Translations under genes and position numbers: made by a program
The notes under the pieces: model-generated
The model's input: only the letters and a program-made list of their open reading frames with translations
What the model was told of the DNA's origin: nothing
Databases searched by the model: none
Assembly (NCBI RefSeq): GCF_000011645.1
Contig: NC_006270.3
Span: forward strand, 3,246,501 to 3,310,500
DNA from: Bacillus licheniformis DSM 13 = ATCC 14580
GTDB lineage: Bacteria; Bacillota; Bacilli; Bacillales; Bacillaceae
Length of the DNA stretch: 64,000 nucleotides
Reading direction: 5' to 3'
Part shown: piece after piece, positions 51,679 to 58,868 of the stretch
Numbering within the stretch: position 1 is the stretch's first letter
Layout: the number at the start of each line of letters is the position of its first letter

Positions 51679-52614
51679 TTAAGAGCGGGGATGGTTTGCT
51701 CCCAGGCTGCACGATTCATGAGGGGAACAGCGCTCCCCTTCTATTTGAACCGTCACATGCTCCACGTTGCATTCTTTCCTTAGATATTTTGATACTTGTT
51801 TTAAAATTCTATCCCTGTCACTGTTTTCATCCGCTACGATATGGCAGCTTAATGACGGCATATCGGATGAGATCGACCAAATGTGGAGGTCGTGAACCTC
51901 CCTGACCGACGGGATGGAAAGCAGGCCGTTTTTAAGCGCCTCCGCATCAATGTCTTTCGGTTTTCCTTCCATTAATATATGCACCGAGTCTTTCGTCACC
52001 CGCCAGCCGCTGACGAGAACCAAAGCAGCGACGACGGCGCTGGCGATTGGATCGGCGATGTTCCAATTGAAGAAAAGCATAAGGAGGCCCGCGATGATCG
52101 CCCCGAAAGAGCCCAGCATATCGCCGATGATGTGCAAAAAAGCGCTCCGCATATTTAAATTCCCGCTTGTGTCGCCTTTCATTATTACCCAGGCCGCAGC
52201 AATGTTGACGAACAGACCAACCGTCGCAATCGCAAGCATACCCCTTCCCGCGACTTCCGGCGGGCTGAAAAAGCGATTGTATGCTTCCCAAAAAATATAA
52301 AGTGAAATCAAAAGCAGGGTGATGCCATTGATAAACGCAGCCAAAATCTCAAAGCGCCTGTAGCCGAATGTTTTGCTCGCGCTTGCGGCCTTTTCCCCAA
52401 TTTTAAACGCCAAGAGGCTGAAGCCAAGCGCCGCAGCGTCGCTGAGCATATGTCCCGCATCTGACAGCAAAGCGAGGCTGTTCGTCAATATTCCGCCTAT
52501 CACTTCAATCATCATAAAAGTAAAAATTAAACCGAAGCTGATGAACAGCGCTTTTTGATTTGCTGATCGGCTGCCATGGTGGCTGTGTCCTGTATGTCCG
52601 TGAGAATGAGCCAT
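51679..52614 (-). CDS. czcD: CzcD, cation diffusion facilitator (zinc/cobalt/cadmium efflux)
   Basis: A 311-residue membrane protein with six helices and a cytosolic C-terminal domain. A His-rich start (MAHSHGHTGHSHHGS) and the metal-site motifs LLSDAGHMLSDAAALG and FLHIIGDMLGSFGA are those of CDF transporters. The C-terminus has VHDLHIWSISSDMPSLSCHI and ends CSPHESCSLG. It exports divalent metal ions by proton or potassium exchange. An ArsR/CzrA-type dyad at 52639-52658 lies in its leader. The gene is inserted between suf and yurZ relative to B. subtilis. The trkA partner gene of B. subtilis czcD is absent here. Confidence 0.92.
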   Translation of the reverse strand: MAHSHGHTGHSHHGSRSANQKALFISFGLIFTFMMIEVIGGILTNSLALLSDAGHMLSDAAALGFSLLAFKIGEKAASASKTFGYRRFEILAAFINGITLLLISLYIFWEAYNRFFSPPEVAGRGMLAIATVGLFVNIAAAWVIMKGDTSGNLNMRSAFLHIIGDMLGSFGAIIAGLLMLFFNWNIADPIASAVVAALVLVSGWRVTKDSVHILMEGKPKDIDAEALKNGLLSIPSVREVHDLHIWSISSDMPSLSCHIVADENSDRDRILKQVSKYLRKECNVEHVTVQIEGERCSPHESCSLGANHPRS

Positions 52615-52638
52615 TTTAAATCCTCCTCTTAAATTGAT

Positions 52639-52658
52639 ATATGATCATGTATTCATAT
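52639..52658 (-). promoter_or_regulatory. CzrA-type operator of czcD
   Basis: ATATGA-N8-TCATAT, a perfect dyad of the kind bound by ArsR/SmtB-family repressors, lying between the -10 and the start codon. Confidence 0.6.
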
Positions 52659-52662
52659 TTAA

Positions 52663-52691
52663 ATTTTACCTTTTCCTTTAATTAAGGTCAA
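52663..52691 (-). promoter_or_regulatory. Promoter of czcD
   Basis: Minus strand TTGACC, 17 bp, TAAAAT, immediately upstream of the dyad. Confidence 0.7.
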
Positions 52692-52744
52692 GCGGCTTCT
52701 AAGAACATGGAGAAGGACGGATCGGCATCCGTCCCCCTCGCGTT

Positions 52745-52946
52745 TTATCCGATTATGGGCAAGTCTGATACGATCTGCTTGCTTTTTTGATACTGCTTTT
52801 CTCGTCTTTTCTCAACTTCAAGCCGATTCACATGGCTTCTGCTGTACTCCTCGTACCCCATTCCATGCGACTTGTGCATCGCTTTTTCCATTTCGGCCGT
52901 GAATTCAAGGTCAAGCTGATCTTGGCTTGAACAAATAATGAATCAT
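52745..52946 (-). pseudogene. Small charged protein gene with a probable one-base frameshift
   Basis: From 52891 to 52745 the minus strand reads MEKAMHKSHGMGYEEYSRSH, VNRLEVEKRREKQYQKSKQ and IVSDLPIIG, clearly coding-like. The upstream ATG at 52946 has AAAGGATG next to it and begins MIHY, but is one base out of frame; removal of one T from the TTT at 52932-52937 would join it as MIHYCSSQDQLDLEFTAEMEK. So either a frameshift or a start at 52891 without a good ribosome site. No family recognised. It is followed by a weak hairpin (52715-52734). Confidence 0.45.
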
Positions 52947-53034
52947 CCTTTCAGAGATTTTCTTACATAGTACCAGTTATATACAAACTCTGCAAAGATG
53001 TGTGTGCTTTCAATATGCTTTCACGGTCGAAAAA

Positions 53035-53418
53035 TCAATGCTTCATCTGCTGGAATTCTTCCATCGCCTGCAAAACGAGCGTGACGGCTTGGCTCATGGC
53101 TGCGCCTCCGCCAAATGCAGCAGTTACACCGACTGCCTCAAGAATTTCTTCCTCCGATGCTCCGCAATCCAGGCAGCCCTTGATGTGATAAATAATGCAA
53201 TATTCATCCTGCGTATTGACACTGATGCCCAGTGCGATCAGCTGCTTATCCTTTTCGCTGAGCACGCCTTTTTTAAAGCACTCTTCGGTAAATTCGTTGT
53301 ATTTGGCGGCAATTCCGGGCATTTTTTCGGAAAAGATGCCGATCCCCGCCTTATATTCGTGCAGTGCGGATTCGATAATGCCTTCTGATTCATGCTGATT
53401 CACGTTTTGTTCCTCCAT
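53035..53418 (-). CDS. yurZ: YurZ, carboxymuconolactone decarboxylase / AhpD-like family protein
   Basis: A 127-residue protein of the CMD/AhpD-like family, about the same length as B. subtilis YurZ. Family marks are KDKQLIALGISVNTQDEYCIIYHIKGCLDCG with C74, H78, C82 and C85, and AVGVTAAFGGGAAMSQAV. Members act in peroxide reduction or in decarboxylation; which applies here is unknown. A clear ribosome site precedes the ATG (GGAGG not seen; AAAATGGAGG overlaps the start). It lies alone between czcD and met. Confidence 0.85.
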   Translation of the reverse strand: MEEQNVNQHESEGIIESALHEYKAGIGIFSEKMPGIAAKYNEFTEECFKKGVLSEKDKQLIALGISVNTQDEYCIIYHIKGCLDCGASEEEILEAVGVTAAFGGGAAMSQAVTLVLQAMEEFQQMKH

Positions 53419-53470
53419 TTTCAGTAGGTAGTCTTTTTTATTATGAGCCTCTTTTCAAAAAATACGCGAA

Positions 53471-53503
53471 AAAACCCCGGTTTTCTCCGAAACCGGGGTG
53501 TTC
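53471..53503 (-). terminator. Terminator of metN-metP-metQ
   Basis: ACCCCGGTTT and AAACCGGGGT around a six-base loop, with six T on the minus strand. Confidence 0.9.
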
Positions 53504-53509
53504 TTTCAT

Positions 53510-54340
53510 TTACTCAGATACAGAAATGACAGAGCCTTTATATTTTTTGTCGATGAACTTTTTGATGTCGTCAGAGCGCAATACTTCCATCAGAGCTTTT
53601 ACTTTGTCAGAATCTTCGTCGCCTTTGCGGACGGCGATGATGTTAGCGTAAGGATTGTCTTTTGGAGACTCAAGTTCGATTGAATCAGTTTTCGGATTCA
53701 GCTTGTTTTGGATCGCATAGTTCACATTGATGAACACTGCGTCTGCTTCATTAGCTTCGTATGCTTTTGCCGTCATTTCAGGCGCCACATCATTTTTGAT
53801 TTTCAGGTTTTTCTTGTTTTCTGTAATATCTTTTACTGTCGCATCTACTTTTTCAATGCCTGATTTCAGCTTGATCAGTCCCGCATTTTCAAGCATTGCA
53901 AGCATGCGGCCCTGTTCAGCGGCATTGTTGCTCATAATAATTTTTGCACCGTCAGGAAGGTCTTTTAAAGATTTATACTTTTTAGAGTAAATGCCGAATG
54001 GCTCAAGGTGTACCGCACCGACGTTGACTAGATCGTAATCTTTGTTTTCTTTCATTTCCTGTTCAAGGTAAGGGACGTGCTGGAAGTAGTTCGCATCAAG
54101 ATCTTTTGTAGCGAGCGCTTTGTTGATCAGTTTGTAGTCCGTGAAATTTTTGATTTTAAGCTCATAGCCTTTTTCTTTCAAAAGCGGTTTTGCTTCTTCA
54201 AGGATTTCGGCGTGAGGCGTCGGCGTCGCTCCGACTGTAATGACTTTGCTGTCTTTATCTCCTTCGCTGCTGGAAGATCCGCAAGCGGCCAAAACGCCTG
54301 CAAAAATGATGAATAAAGCTGTTAATAAACCTTTTTTCAT
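53510..54340 (-). CDS. metQ: MetQ, methionine-binding lipoprotein
   Basis: A 276-residue lipoprotein anchored through C20 of the lipobox VLAAC. It is the binding component of the MetNPQ methionine importer. The mature part has KVITVGATPTPHAEILEEAKPLLKEKGYELKI, ANYFQHVPYLEQEM and VNVGAVHLEPFGIYSKKY, standard NlpA/MetQ motifs. Last gene of the operon, 14 bases after metP. Under the upstream S-box riboswitch. Confidence 0.95.
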   Translation of the reverse strand: MKKGLLTALFIIFAGVLAACGSSSSEGDKDSKVITVGATPTPHAEILEEAKPLLKEKGYELKIKNFTDYKLINKALATKDLDANYFQHVPYLEQEMKENKDYDLVNVGAVHLEPFGIYSKKYKSLKDLPDGAKIIMSNNAAEQGRMLAMLENAGLIKLKSGIEKVDATVKDITENKKNLKIKNDVAPEMTAKAYEANEADAVFINVNYAIQNKLNPKTDSIELESPKDNPYANIIAVRKGDEDSDKVKALMEVLRSDDIKKFIDKKYKGSVISVSE

Positions 54341-54353
54341 GTTGGTGTCCTCC

Positions 54354-55022
54354 CTAACGTTTGTCTAATTTATTTGTTATAAAATCCCCGATAAATTGGA
54401 TGATGAACACAATAGCTAAGATGAAAATAGTGGCGATCAGTATAATATCGGGATTGTTCATCTGAAAGCCGTTTACATAGGCAAGGTTCCCGAGTCCGCC
54501 TGAACCGATTGCTCCGGCCATCGCTGTCGAACCGATCAGTGCAATGGCTGTAACCGTAATGCCTGAGATCAGCGCCGGCATCGATTCGGGCAGGAGCACT
54601 TTAAATATGATCGTCGATGTTTTTGCCCCCATCGATTTCGCTGCTTCAATCACGCCTTTGTCGACCTCGCGCAAAGCAATTTCAACCAGGCGGGCATAGA
54701 ACGGAGCGGATGCGATAATCAAAGCCGGAAGAGCGGCATTCGGCCCCAGAATCGTATTCATTAAAAACTTTGTGAAACCGAGCAGCAAAATAATCAATAT
54801 GATAAAAGGAATAGACCTGAACACATTGACGATTGCCGAGATTACACCGTTAACGACTCGGTTCTGCCAAATGTTGCCTTTTGAAGTCAAATAGAGCAGC
54901 ATGCCGAGAATCACTCCGATGATAAAAGCAAACAATAGGGAAATTCCTGTCATATATATCGTTTCATACGTTGCTTCCCACAGCTGCTCCATATCTACGT
55001 TTGGAAACAGTTTTTCAAACAT
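54354..55022 (-). CDS. metP: MetP, methionine ABC transporter permease
   Basis: A 222-residue integral membrane subunit with about five helices. The EAA loop that contacts MetN is VIEAAKSMGAKTSTIIFKVLLPES. N-terminal FLIGVILGMLLY-like and C-terminal FIIQFIGDFITNKLDKR are typical. Its start overlaps the end of metN by eight bases. Called MetI in other species. It carries L- and D-methionine with MetQ and MetN. Confidence 0.95.
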   Translation of the reverse strand: MFEKLFPNVDMEQLWEATYETIYMTGISLLFAFIIGVILGMLLYLTSKGNIWQNRVVNGVISAIVNVFRSIPFIILIILLLGFTKFLMNTILGPNAALPALIIASAPFYARLVEIALREVDKGVIEAAKSMGAKTSTIIFKVLLPESMPALISGITVTAIALIGSTAMAGAIGSGGLGNLAYVNGFQMNNPDIILIATIFILAIVFIIQFIGDFITNKLDKR

Positions 55023-56040
55023 TCGTGATCACCTCTGCTTCTACCTGGCGGCTCTTGATGAAATCGACCACGTCATTGACCTCGTTTTCACGTCCGTCGA
55101 CATGTATGAACAATGAACCGTATGCACCGTCCTGAGTCTGCGAGATTTTGCCTTGAAGGATGTTGACTTCAACATCGAACTTCCGAATGATCTGCGTGAT
55201 CAGCGGCGATTCGGCCGCTTCGCCGACGAAAGTGAGCTTGATCGTCCGCCCGGATGTCGTTTCTTCGAGGAAATGCTTCAGCGTTTCCTTTGTTTCCACC
55301 GGTTCTGTTACCTGCTGAACAAAGCGCTTTGTCATTTCTTCCTTCGGCTTGATGAAGACGTTCAGTACATCGCCTTCTTCTACGACCTTTCCGTTTTCCA
55401 TGACGGCCACTCTGTGGCAGATTTTCCTGATGACATGCATTTCATGAGTGATCAGGACAATGGTCAGTCCGAGCCTTTCATTGATATCGGACAGAAGACC
55501 CAGAATCGAATCAGTCGTCTGCGGATCAAGCGCTGATGTCGCTTCATCGCATAACAGAACTTTCGGATTGTTTGCGAGCGCCCGTGCGATGCCGACGCGC
55601 TGCTTTTGGCCTCCGCTCAGCTGTGAAGGGTAGGCGTTTTCCTTGCCTTCAAGACCGACAAGCTTAATCAGTTCAGCGACTCTTTCCAGACGTTTTGCTT
55701 TGCTGACACCGGCGATCTCCAGCGGAAACGCAATATTGTCGCGCACCGTTCTCGACCATAACAGGTTGAAATGCTGGAAAATCATGCTGATTTCCTGCCT
55801 TGCTTTCCTCAGCTTCTTCCCTTTGATCTCGCTGATTTTTCTGCCGGCTACTTCAACCGTGCCTGAAGTCGGCTGTTCAAGTCCGTTCAAGAGACGGATC
55901 AAGGAGCTTTTTCCGGCTCCGCTATATCCAATAATTCCGAAGATTTCACCTTTTTTAATCGTAAGGGTGACATCTTGGACAGCATTGACATCTCCATGCT
56001 TTGACCGATAAATCTTTGAAACATTTTGAAGATTTATCAA
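55015..56040 (-). CDS. metN: MetN, methionine ABC transporter ATPase
   Basis: A 341-residue ABC ATPase. Walker A is GYSGAGKSSL, the signature is LSGGQKQRVGIARAL, Walker B is VLLCDEATSALD, and the switch histidine is in LITHEMHV. The C-terminal domain from about residue 255 is an NIL (ACT-like) domain, which binds methionine and slows transport when it is plentiful. First gene of metN-metP-metQ, preceded by the SAM riboswitch. Confidence 0.96.
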   Translation of the reverse strand: MINLQNVSKIYRSKHGDVNAVQDVTLTIKKGEIFGIIGYSGAGKSSLIRLLNGLEQPTSGTVEVAGRKISEIKGKKLRKARQEISMIFQHFNLLWSRTVRDNIAFPLEIAGVSKAKRLERVAELIKLVGLEGKENAYPSQLSGGQKQRVGIARALANNPKVLLCDEATSALDPQTTDSILGLLSDINERLGLTIVLITHEMHVIRKICHRVAVMENGKVVEEGDVLNVFIKPKEEMTKRFVQQVTEPVETKETLKHFLEETTSGRTIKLTFVGEAAESPLITQIIRKFDVEVNILQGKISQTQDGAYGSLFIHVDGRENEVNDVVDFIKSRQVEAEVITNV

Positions 56041-56101
56041 AAGCCATCACCTGCTTTCTTGCTCAATTCTCATAGTTGTCTAAATTCCTGATCAATCAAC
56101 G

Positions 56102-56290
56102 AAAAAAGCCTTTCTGCACACATGAGCAGAAAGGCTTTGGAAAAGTCTGGGCCTTTCTCTCATCTTTCAAAGCATAACGCTTCGCGTGAATTGGCACCAT
56201 TTCAACACGTGTTGATGGTTGCCGGGTTTCATAGGGCACTTCCCTCCACCTCTCTGGATAAGAGAAACATATATTTATTTTTTGATTATT
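56102..56290 (-). promoter_or_regulatory. S-box (SAM-I) riboswitch with its terminator, upstream of metN
   Basis: The minus strand contains CTTATCCAGAGAGGTGGAGGG followed by AACCCGGCAACC, the conserved P1/P2 and kink-turn core of the SAM-I riboswitch. It ends in a strong terminator stem, AAAGCCTTTCTGC with its complement, and TTTTTT at 56102-56138. When SAM is plentiful the terminator is favoured and metNPQ is turned off. An open frame that overlaps it is not a gene. Confidence 0.95.
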
Positions 56291-56310
56291 ATGATCGGAA
56301 TTCTTAAAGT

Positions 56311-56339
56311 AGGATATCATGCGAAAAAATAGTTGTCAA
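56311..56339 (-). promoter_or_regulatory. Promoter of the metNPQ leader
   Basis: Minus strand TTGACA, 17 bp, TATCCT, about ten bases upstream of the riboswitch. Confidence 0.7.
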
Positions 56340-56370
56340 CTATTTTTCGTAAGACAATCGTCCTACGGCG

Positions 56371-56398
56371 AAAAGAGACGAGCGTAAACGCCCGTCCC
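56371..56398 (-). terminator. Terminator of yusD
   Basis: A ten-bp stem around TTTA with two G-U pairs on the minus strand, followed by TTTTC. Confidence 0.65.
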
Positions 56399-56447
56399 TG
56401 TCTGACTAATACACGGAATGTGCCGATTTTTTGAATTTTTAAAAAGT

Positions 56448-56795
56448 CTATGAATAAAGATCGCTGTTTTTAAAGAAGCCGTCCGTCAGCCATAAAATCG
56501 CTTCAAGCTTCAATAAAGCTCTAAAAGAGCCTTTTACTTTAACAGTGCCGCGCTGTACGAGATGCTGCAATGAAATGTCGCCATGAAGAAGGTCAATAAT
56601 CTCGCTTTGCTCTCCAAAAAAGGTCAAATGAGCTTTTTCTACAGGAGAATATTTTTCCATTTCCCCTTTTTCGTTGATTGCTAACGTAAAAGCTTCTTTC
56701 TCTCCTTGAAACGTAATCAGCAAAGCCGTTGTAGATAATAGAGGTTTTAAAAAAAGAGCCTTGCCCTCTCTTTCTATCAATCCCATTTTCTCCAA
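56448..56795 (-). CDS. yusD: YusD, SCP-2-like domain protein
   Basis: A 115-residue protein with an SCP-2-like fold: FLKPLLSTTALLITFQGEKEAFTLAINEKGEM, AHLTFFGEQSEIIDLL, then VKVKGSFRALLKLEAILWL. Function unknown. The start was placed at TTG (MEKMGLIE) because AGGAGG lies eight bases before it, within the region an ATG at 56822 would include. A separate short frame precedes it. Last gene of the yusI-gcvH-yusG-yusF-yusE-yusD stretch, closed by its own terminator. Confidence 0.75.
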   Translation of the reverse strand: MEKMGLIEREGKALFLKPLLSTTALLITFQGEKEAFTLAINEKGEMEKYSPVEKAHLTFFGEQSEIIDLLHGDISLQHLVQRGTVKVKGSFRALLKLEAILWLTDGFFKNSDLYS

Positions 56796-56824
56796 CTGTA
56801 TAACCTCCTGTAAATTGGTCATAC

Positions 56825-56908
56825 TTACAGATTCTCTGTCTGCTGCAGGAGTTCCTTTAGGAATTGCTCGACAAGTTTTTGCTGGTTATTTCCCGAGAAA
56901 TATGTCAA
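56825..56908 (-). CDS. Possible very short gene between yusE and yusD
   Basis: A 27-residue frame, reading TYFSGNNQQKLVEQFLKELL then QQTENL, starts at TTG eight bases after the yusE stop with AAGGG five bases upstream. The composition is charged and helical like a real protein. It may be a small protein, an upstream frame for yusD, or chance. Confidence 0.3.
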   Translation of the reverse strand: MTYFSGNNQQKLVEQFLKELLQQTENL

Positions 56909-56916
56909 AACCGCCC

Positions 56917-57225
56917 TTAATCCACAAGATTTTGTTTAATCGTATCATATAAGTAGGAAACGGAGTGAAAAGCGTATTCTTTTTTGACGACTCGCCCTTT
57001 TTTGTAAAGGATAAAACACGGGACGCTTTCAATTTCCTGCTGTTTGGCAAATGACGGGGAGTAATTGAGATTGTTTTTATAAAAAGGAATGTCCTTCATC
57101 ATTTCATCAACGACCTCCAGCATTCTTCCGGCCAGCTGACACGTTCCGCAGAACGGCGTGTATACATATAGAAGACAAGTTTCATGCTCTAGCCGTTTTA
57201 GCTCTTTTTCTTGAAGTTCTTGCAT
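56917..57225 (-). CDS. yusE: YusE, thioredoxin-like protein
   Basis: A 102-residue thioredoxin-fold protein. The redox motif is C26-G-T-C29 in YTPFCGTCQLAGRM. The cis-proline segment is IESVPCFILYKKGRVV. It has no signal peptide, so it should be cytosolic. GAGGTG precedes the ATG. It probably reduces or exchanges disulfides; targets unknown. Located between yusF and yusD as in B. subtilis. Confidence 0.9.
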   Translation of the reverse strand: MQELQEKELKRLEHETCLLYVYTPFCGTCQLAGRMLEVVDEMMKDIPFYKNNLNYSPSFAKQQEIESVPCFILYKKGRVVKKEYAFHSVSYLYDTIKQNLVD

Positions 57226-57250
57226 CTGTTGAACCGCACCTCAATACGTT

Positions 57251-57595
57251 TTATAATAGATATTTTGTATGTACCCGGATGTTTGAACGAAATAATACTT
57301 CTGCAACATGCTGACTCGGGGCGGAAGCGACTTCTTTGTATACTCTATCAATGTATAGATGCGAAGCTTGGGGAAGCTCCCTCTTCAGCTGCCGGCGGAG
57401 CTTTTCGCCTGATTCATCGGCATCCACCAGGATATAAACGTCTTTATCGAACAGCGTCTCAGCGAATTCATCGAGTTTTGCCTGGCTGATCGTTCCGTTT
57501 GTGCATATGATGTCCACGGGCTCTTCGATGACATGCTTCACTTTTTGCTTATCTGATTTCCCTTCGACGATCATGACTTTTTCATTTTCCGGCAT
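57251..57595 (-). CDS. yusF: YusF, TOPRIM-domain protein
   Basis: A 114-residue single TOPRIM domain, the metal-binding fold of primases, topoisomerases and RNase M5. The conserved glutamate is in VMIVEGKSDKQ and the DxD is in YILVDADESGEKLRRQLKREL. The start MPENEKVMIV follows AAAGGTGA; the extension to 57664 is not supported. It resembles RNase M5 in its C-terminal region but is shorter. Cytosolic; role unknown. Confidence 0.87.
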   Translation of the reverse strand: MPENEKVMIVEGKSDKQKVKHVIEEPVDIICTNGTISQAKLDEFAETLFDKDVYILVDADESGEKLRRQLKRELPQASHLYIDRVYKEVASAPSQHVAEVLFRSNIRVHTKYLL

Positions 57596-57657
57596 ATGGA
57601 TCACCTTTAAAGATTTACTTGTAAAAAAAGGCAGTGAATATTCACCGCCTGACTTGA

Positions 57658-57894
57658 TTAACACCAGCCTTGGTGGTCATCACAGTCTACATATTTAGCA
57701 TCCGGTCCGCTTACGGTATCCGCCATTTTGTAAAACTTTTCATCTTGGAATGAATATCCAGATTTCAACTCGTATTGATCCTTGCCGGTCATTCGGCCGA
57801 TCAGCTCATTTTCATGATACAGCTGCGTTCCGCCGTTTTTTAATCGGCTTTCCACATGTTCTGTAATATCAATACGTTCTTTTTTCAGCGTCAA
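57658..57894 (-). CDS. yusG: YusG family protein (DUF2553)
   Basis: A 78-residue protein of the DUF2553/YusG family. Marks are IDITEHVESRLKNG, LYHENELIGRMTGKDQYELKSGYSF and the C-terminal YVDCDDHQGWC with two cysteines. The start is TTG after a long AGGAGGGGG tract; an upstream in-frame codon at 57927 is less likely. Function unknown. Its last codons approach yusF; the order matches B. subtilis. Confidence 0.8.
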   Translation of the reverse strand: MTLKKERIDITEHVESRLKNGGTQLYHENELIGRMTGKDQYELKSGYSFQDEKFYKMADTVSGPDAKYVDCDDHQGWC

Positions 57895-57947
57895 TTTGGA
57901 CACCCCCTCCTGATATAGAGTATCCAAACGACGAATGTCTATCCTGT

Positions 57948-58331
57948 TTAGTCTTCTTTTATCATGTCCTCATATTGCCCGGCTGTCATCAGGTTTTCGA
58001 TTTCAGAAGCGTCTGACGGCTCGACGACAATCATCCAAGCCTTTTCATACGGAGACTCGTTGACGAATTCAGGGCTGTCTTCCAGATCTTCGTTCACTTC
58101 GACCACTTTTCCGTTGATCGGGGCATACAGCTCAGAAACGGTCTTTACGGATTCAACGCTGCCAAAAGGCTCGTCCGCTTTGATTTCGTCTCCCACTTCA
58201 GGAAGCTCGACAAATACGATGTCTCCAAGCTCAGATTGTGCAAAGTCTGTAATGCCGATTCTGACTTTATCTCCTTCGGTTTTCACCCATTCGTGTTCTT
58301 CTGAATAACGCAACTCTTTCGGTGTGCTCAT
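57948..58331 (-). CDS. gcvH: Glycine cleavage system H protein
   Basis: A 127-residue lipoyl carrier. The lipoylated lysine is K63 in GSVESVKTVSELYAP. N-terminal LRYSEEHEWVKTEGDKVRIGITDFAQ is the family mark. It shuttles the aminomethyl group in glycine cleavage and, in B. subtilis, is also the first acceptor of octanoate for lipoate synthesis by LipM, LipL and LipA; LipA is in this window. A clear ribosome site (GGAGGGG) precedes the ATG. Confidence 0.96.
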   Translation of the reverse strand: MSTPKELRYSEEHEWVKTEGDKVRIGITDFAQSELGDIVFVELPEVGDEIKADEPFGSVESVKTVSELYAPINGKVVEVNEDLEDSPEFVNESPYEKAWMIVVEPSDASEIENLMTAGQYEDMIKED

Positions 58332-58392
58332 GCTAACCCCTCCATAAAGTGTTTTAATCGATCCTACATTGAAGATATCATATTTTGATGTG

Positions 58393-58749
58393 TTATAACC
58401 AGTATGTCTTAAACTGATCTTCTTTAAAACCGACCGTTACTTTACTGCCGTCTGTCGTAATTGGGCGTTTGATCAGCATACCGTCTGATGCAAGCAGTTC
58501 CAGCTGCTCATCTTCAGACATGCTTTGCAGCTTGTCTTTCAGGCCGAGTTCGCGGTATTTTTGGCCGCTCGTGTTGAAAAACTTCTTCAATTCAAGCCCG
58601 CTTTTCTCGTAGAGCTCTTTCAGTTTTTCCTTGCTCGGCGGCTGTTCTGCGATATGTATCCCATTGATTTCTTTTCCGTGGTCTTCGAGCCATTTTTTCG
58701 CTTTGCGGCATGTCCCGCATTTCGGATACCAGTAAAAATCCAAAGCCAT
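58393..58749 (-). CDS. yusI: YusI, ArsC/Spx-family protein
   Basis: A 118-residue thioredoxin-like protein of the ArsC/Spx family. CxxC is C11-G-T-C14 in YPKCGTCRKAKK. FFNTSGQKYRELGLKDKL and ASDGMLIKRPITTD are family motifs. It differs from Spx in lacking the conserved RPI-based RNA polymerase face. It may be a reductase. The start at 58749 follows GAGGGG at eight bases; the extension to 58788 is unlikely. First gene of the yusI-yusD stretch. Confidence 0.88.
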   Translation of the reverse strand: MALDFYWYPKCGTCRKAKKWLEDHGKEINGIHIAEQPPSKEKLKELYEKSGLELKKFFNTSGQKYRELGLKDKLQSMSEDEQLELLASDGMLIKRPITTDGSKVTVGFKEDQFKTYWL

Positions 58750-58835
58750 ACATACACCCCTCTCATTTAATCGAGGTAATTTTAACATAGATCGAATGAA
58801 AAACCTAAAACAGTGCTCGGGTTCTATTAACAGCT

Positions 58836-58862
58836 CAGAAAGCCCTGCATTAAAGCAGGGCT
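58836..58862 (-). terminator. Terminator of fadN-fadA-fadE
   Basis: AGCCCTGC and GCAGGGCT around a six-base loop, followed on the minus strand by TTTC. It follows fadE closely. Confidence 0.8.
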
Positions 58863-58868
58863 TCTCGT

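Noticed and set aside
56096..56320. A 74-residue minus-strand frame upstream of metN
   Set aside because: It lies across the SAM-I riboswitch and its terminator; the sequence is explained by RNA structure.
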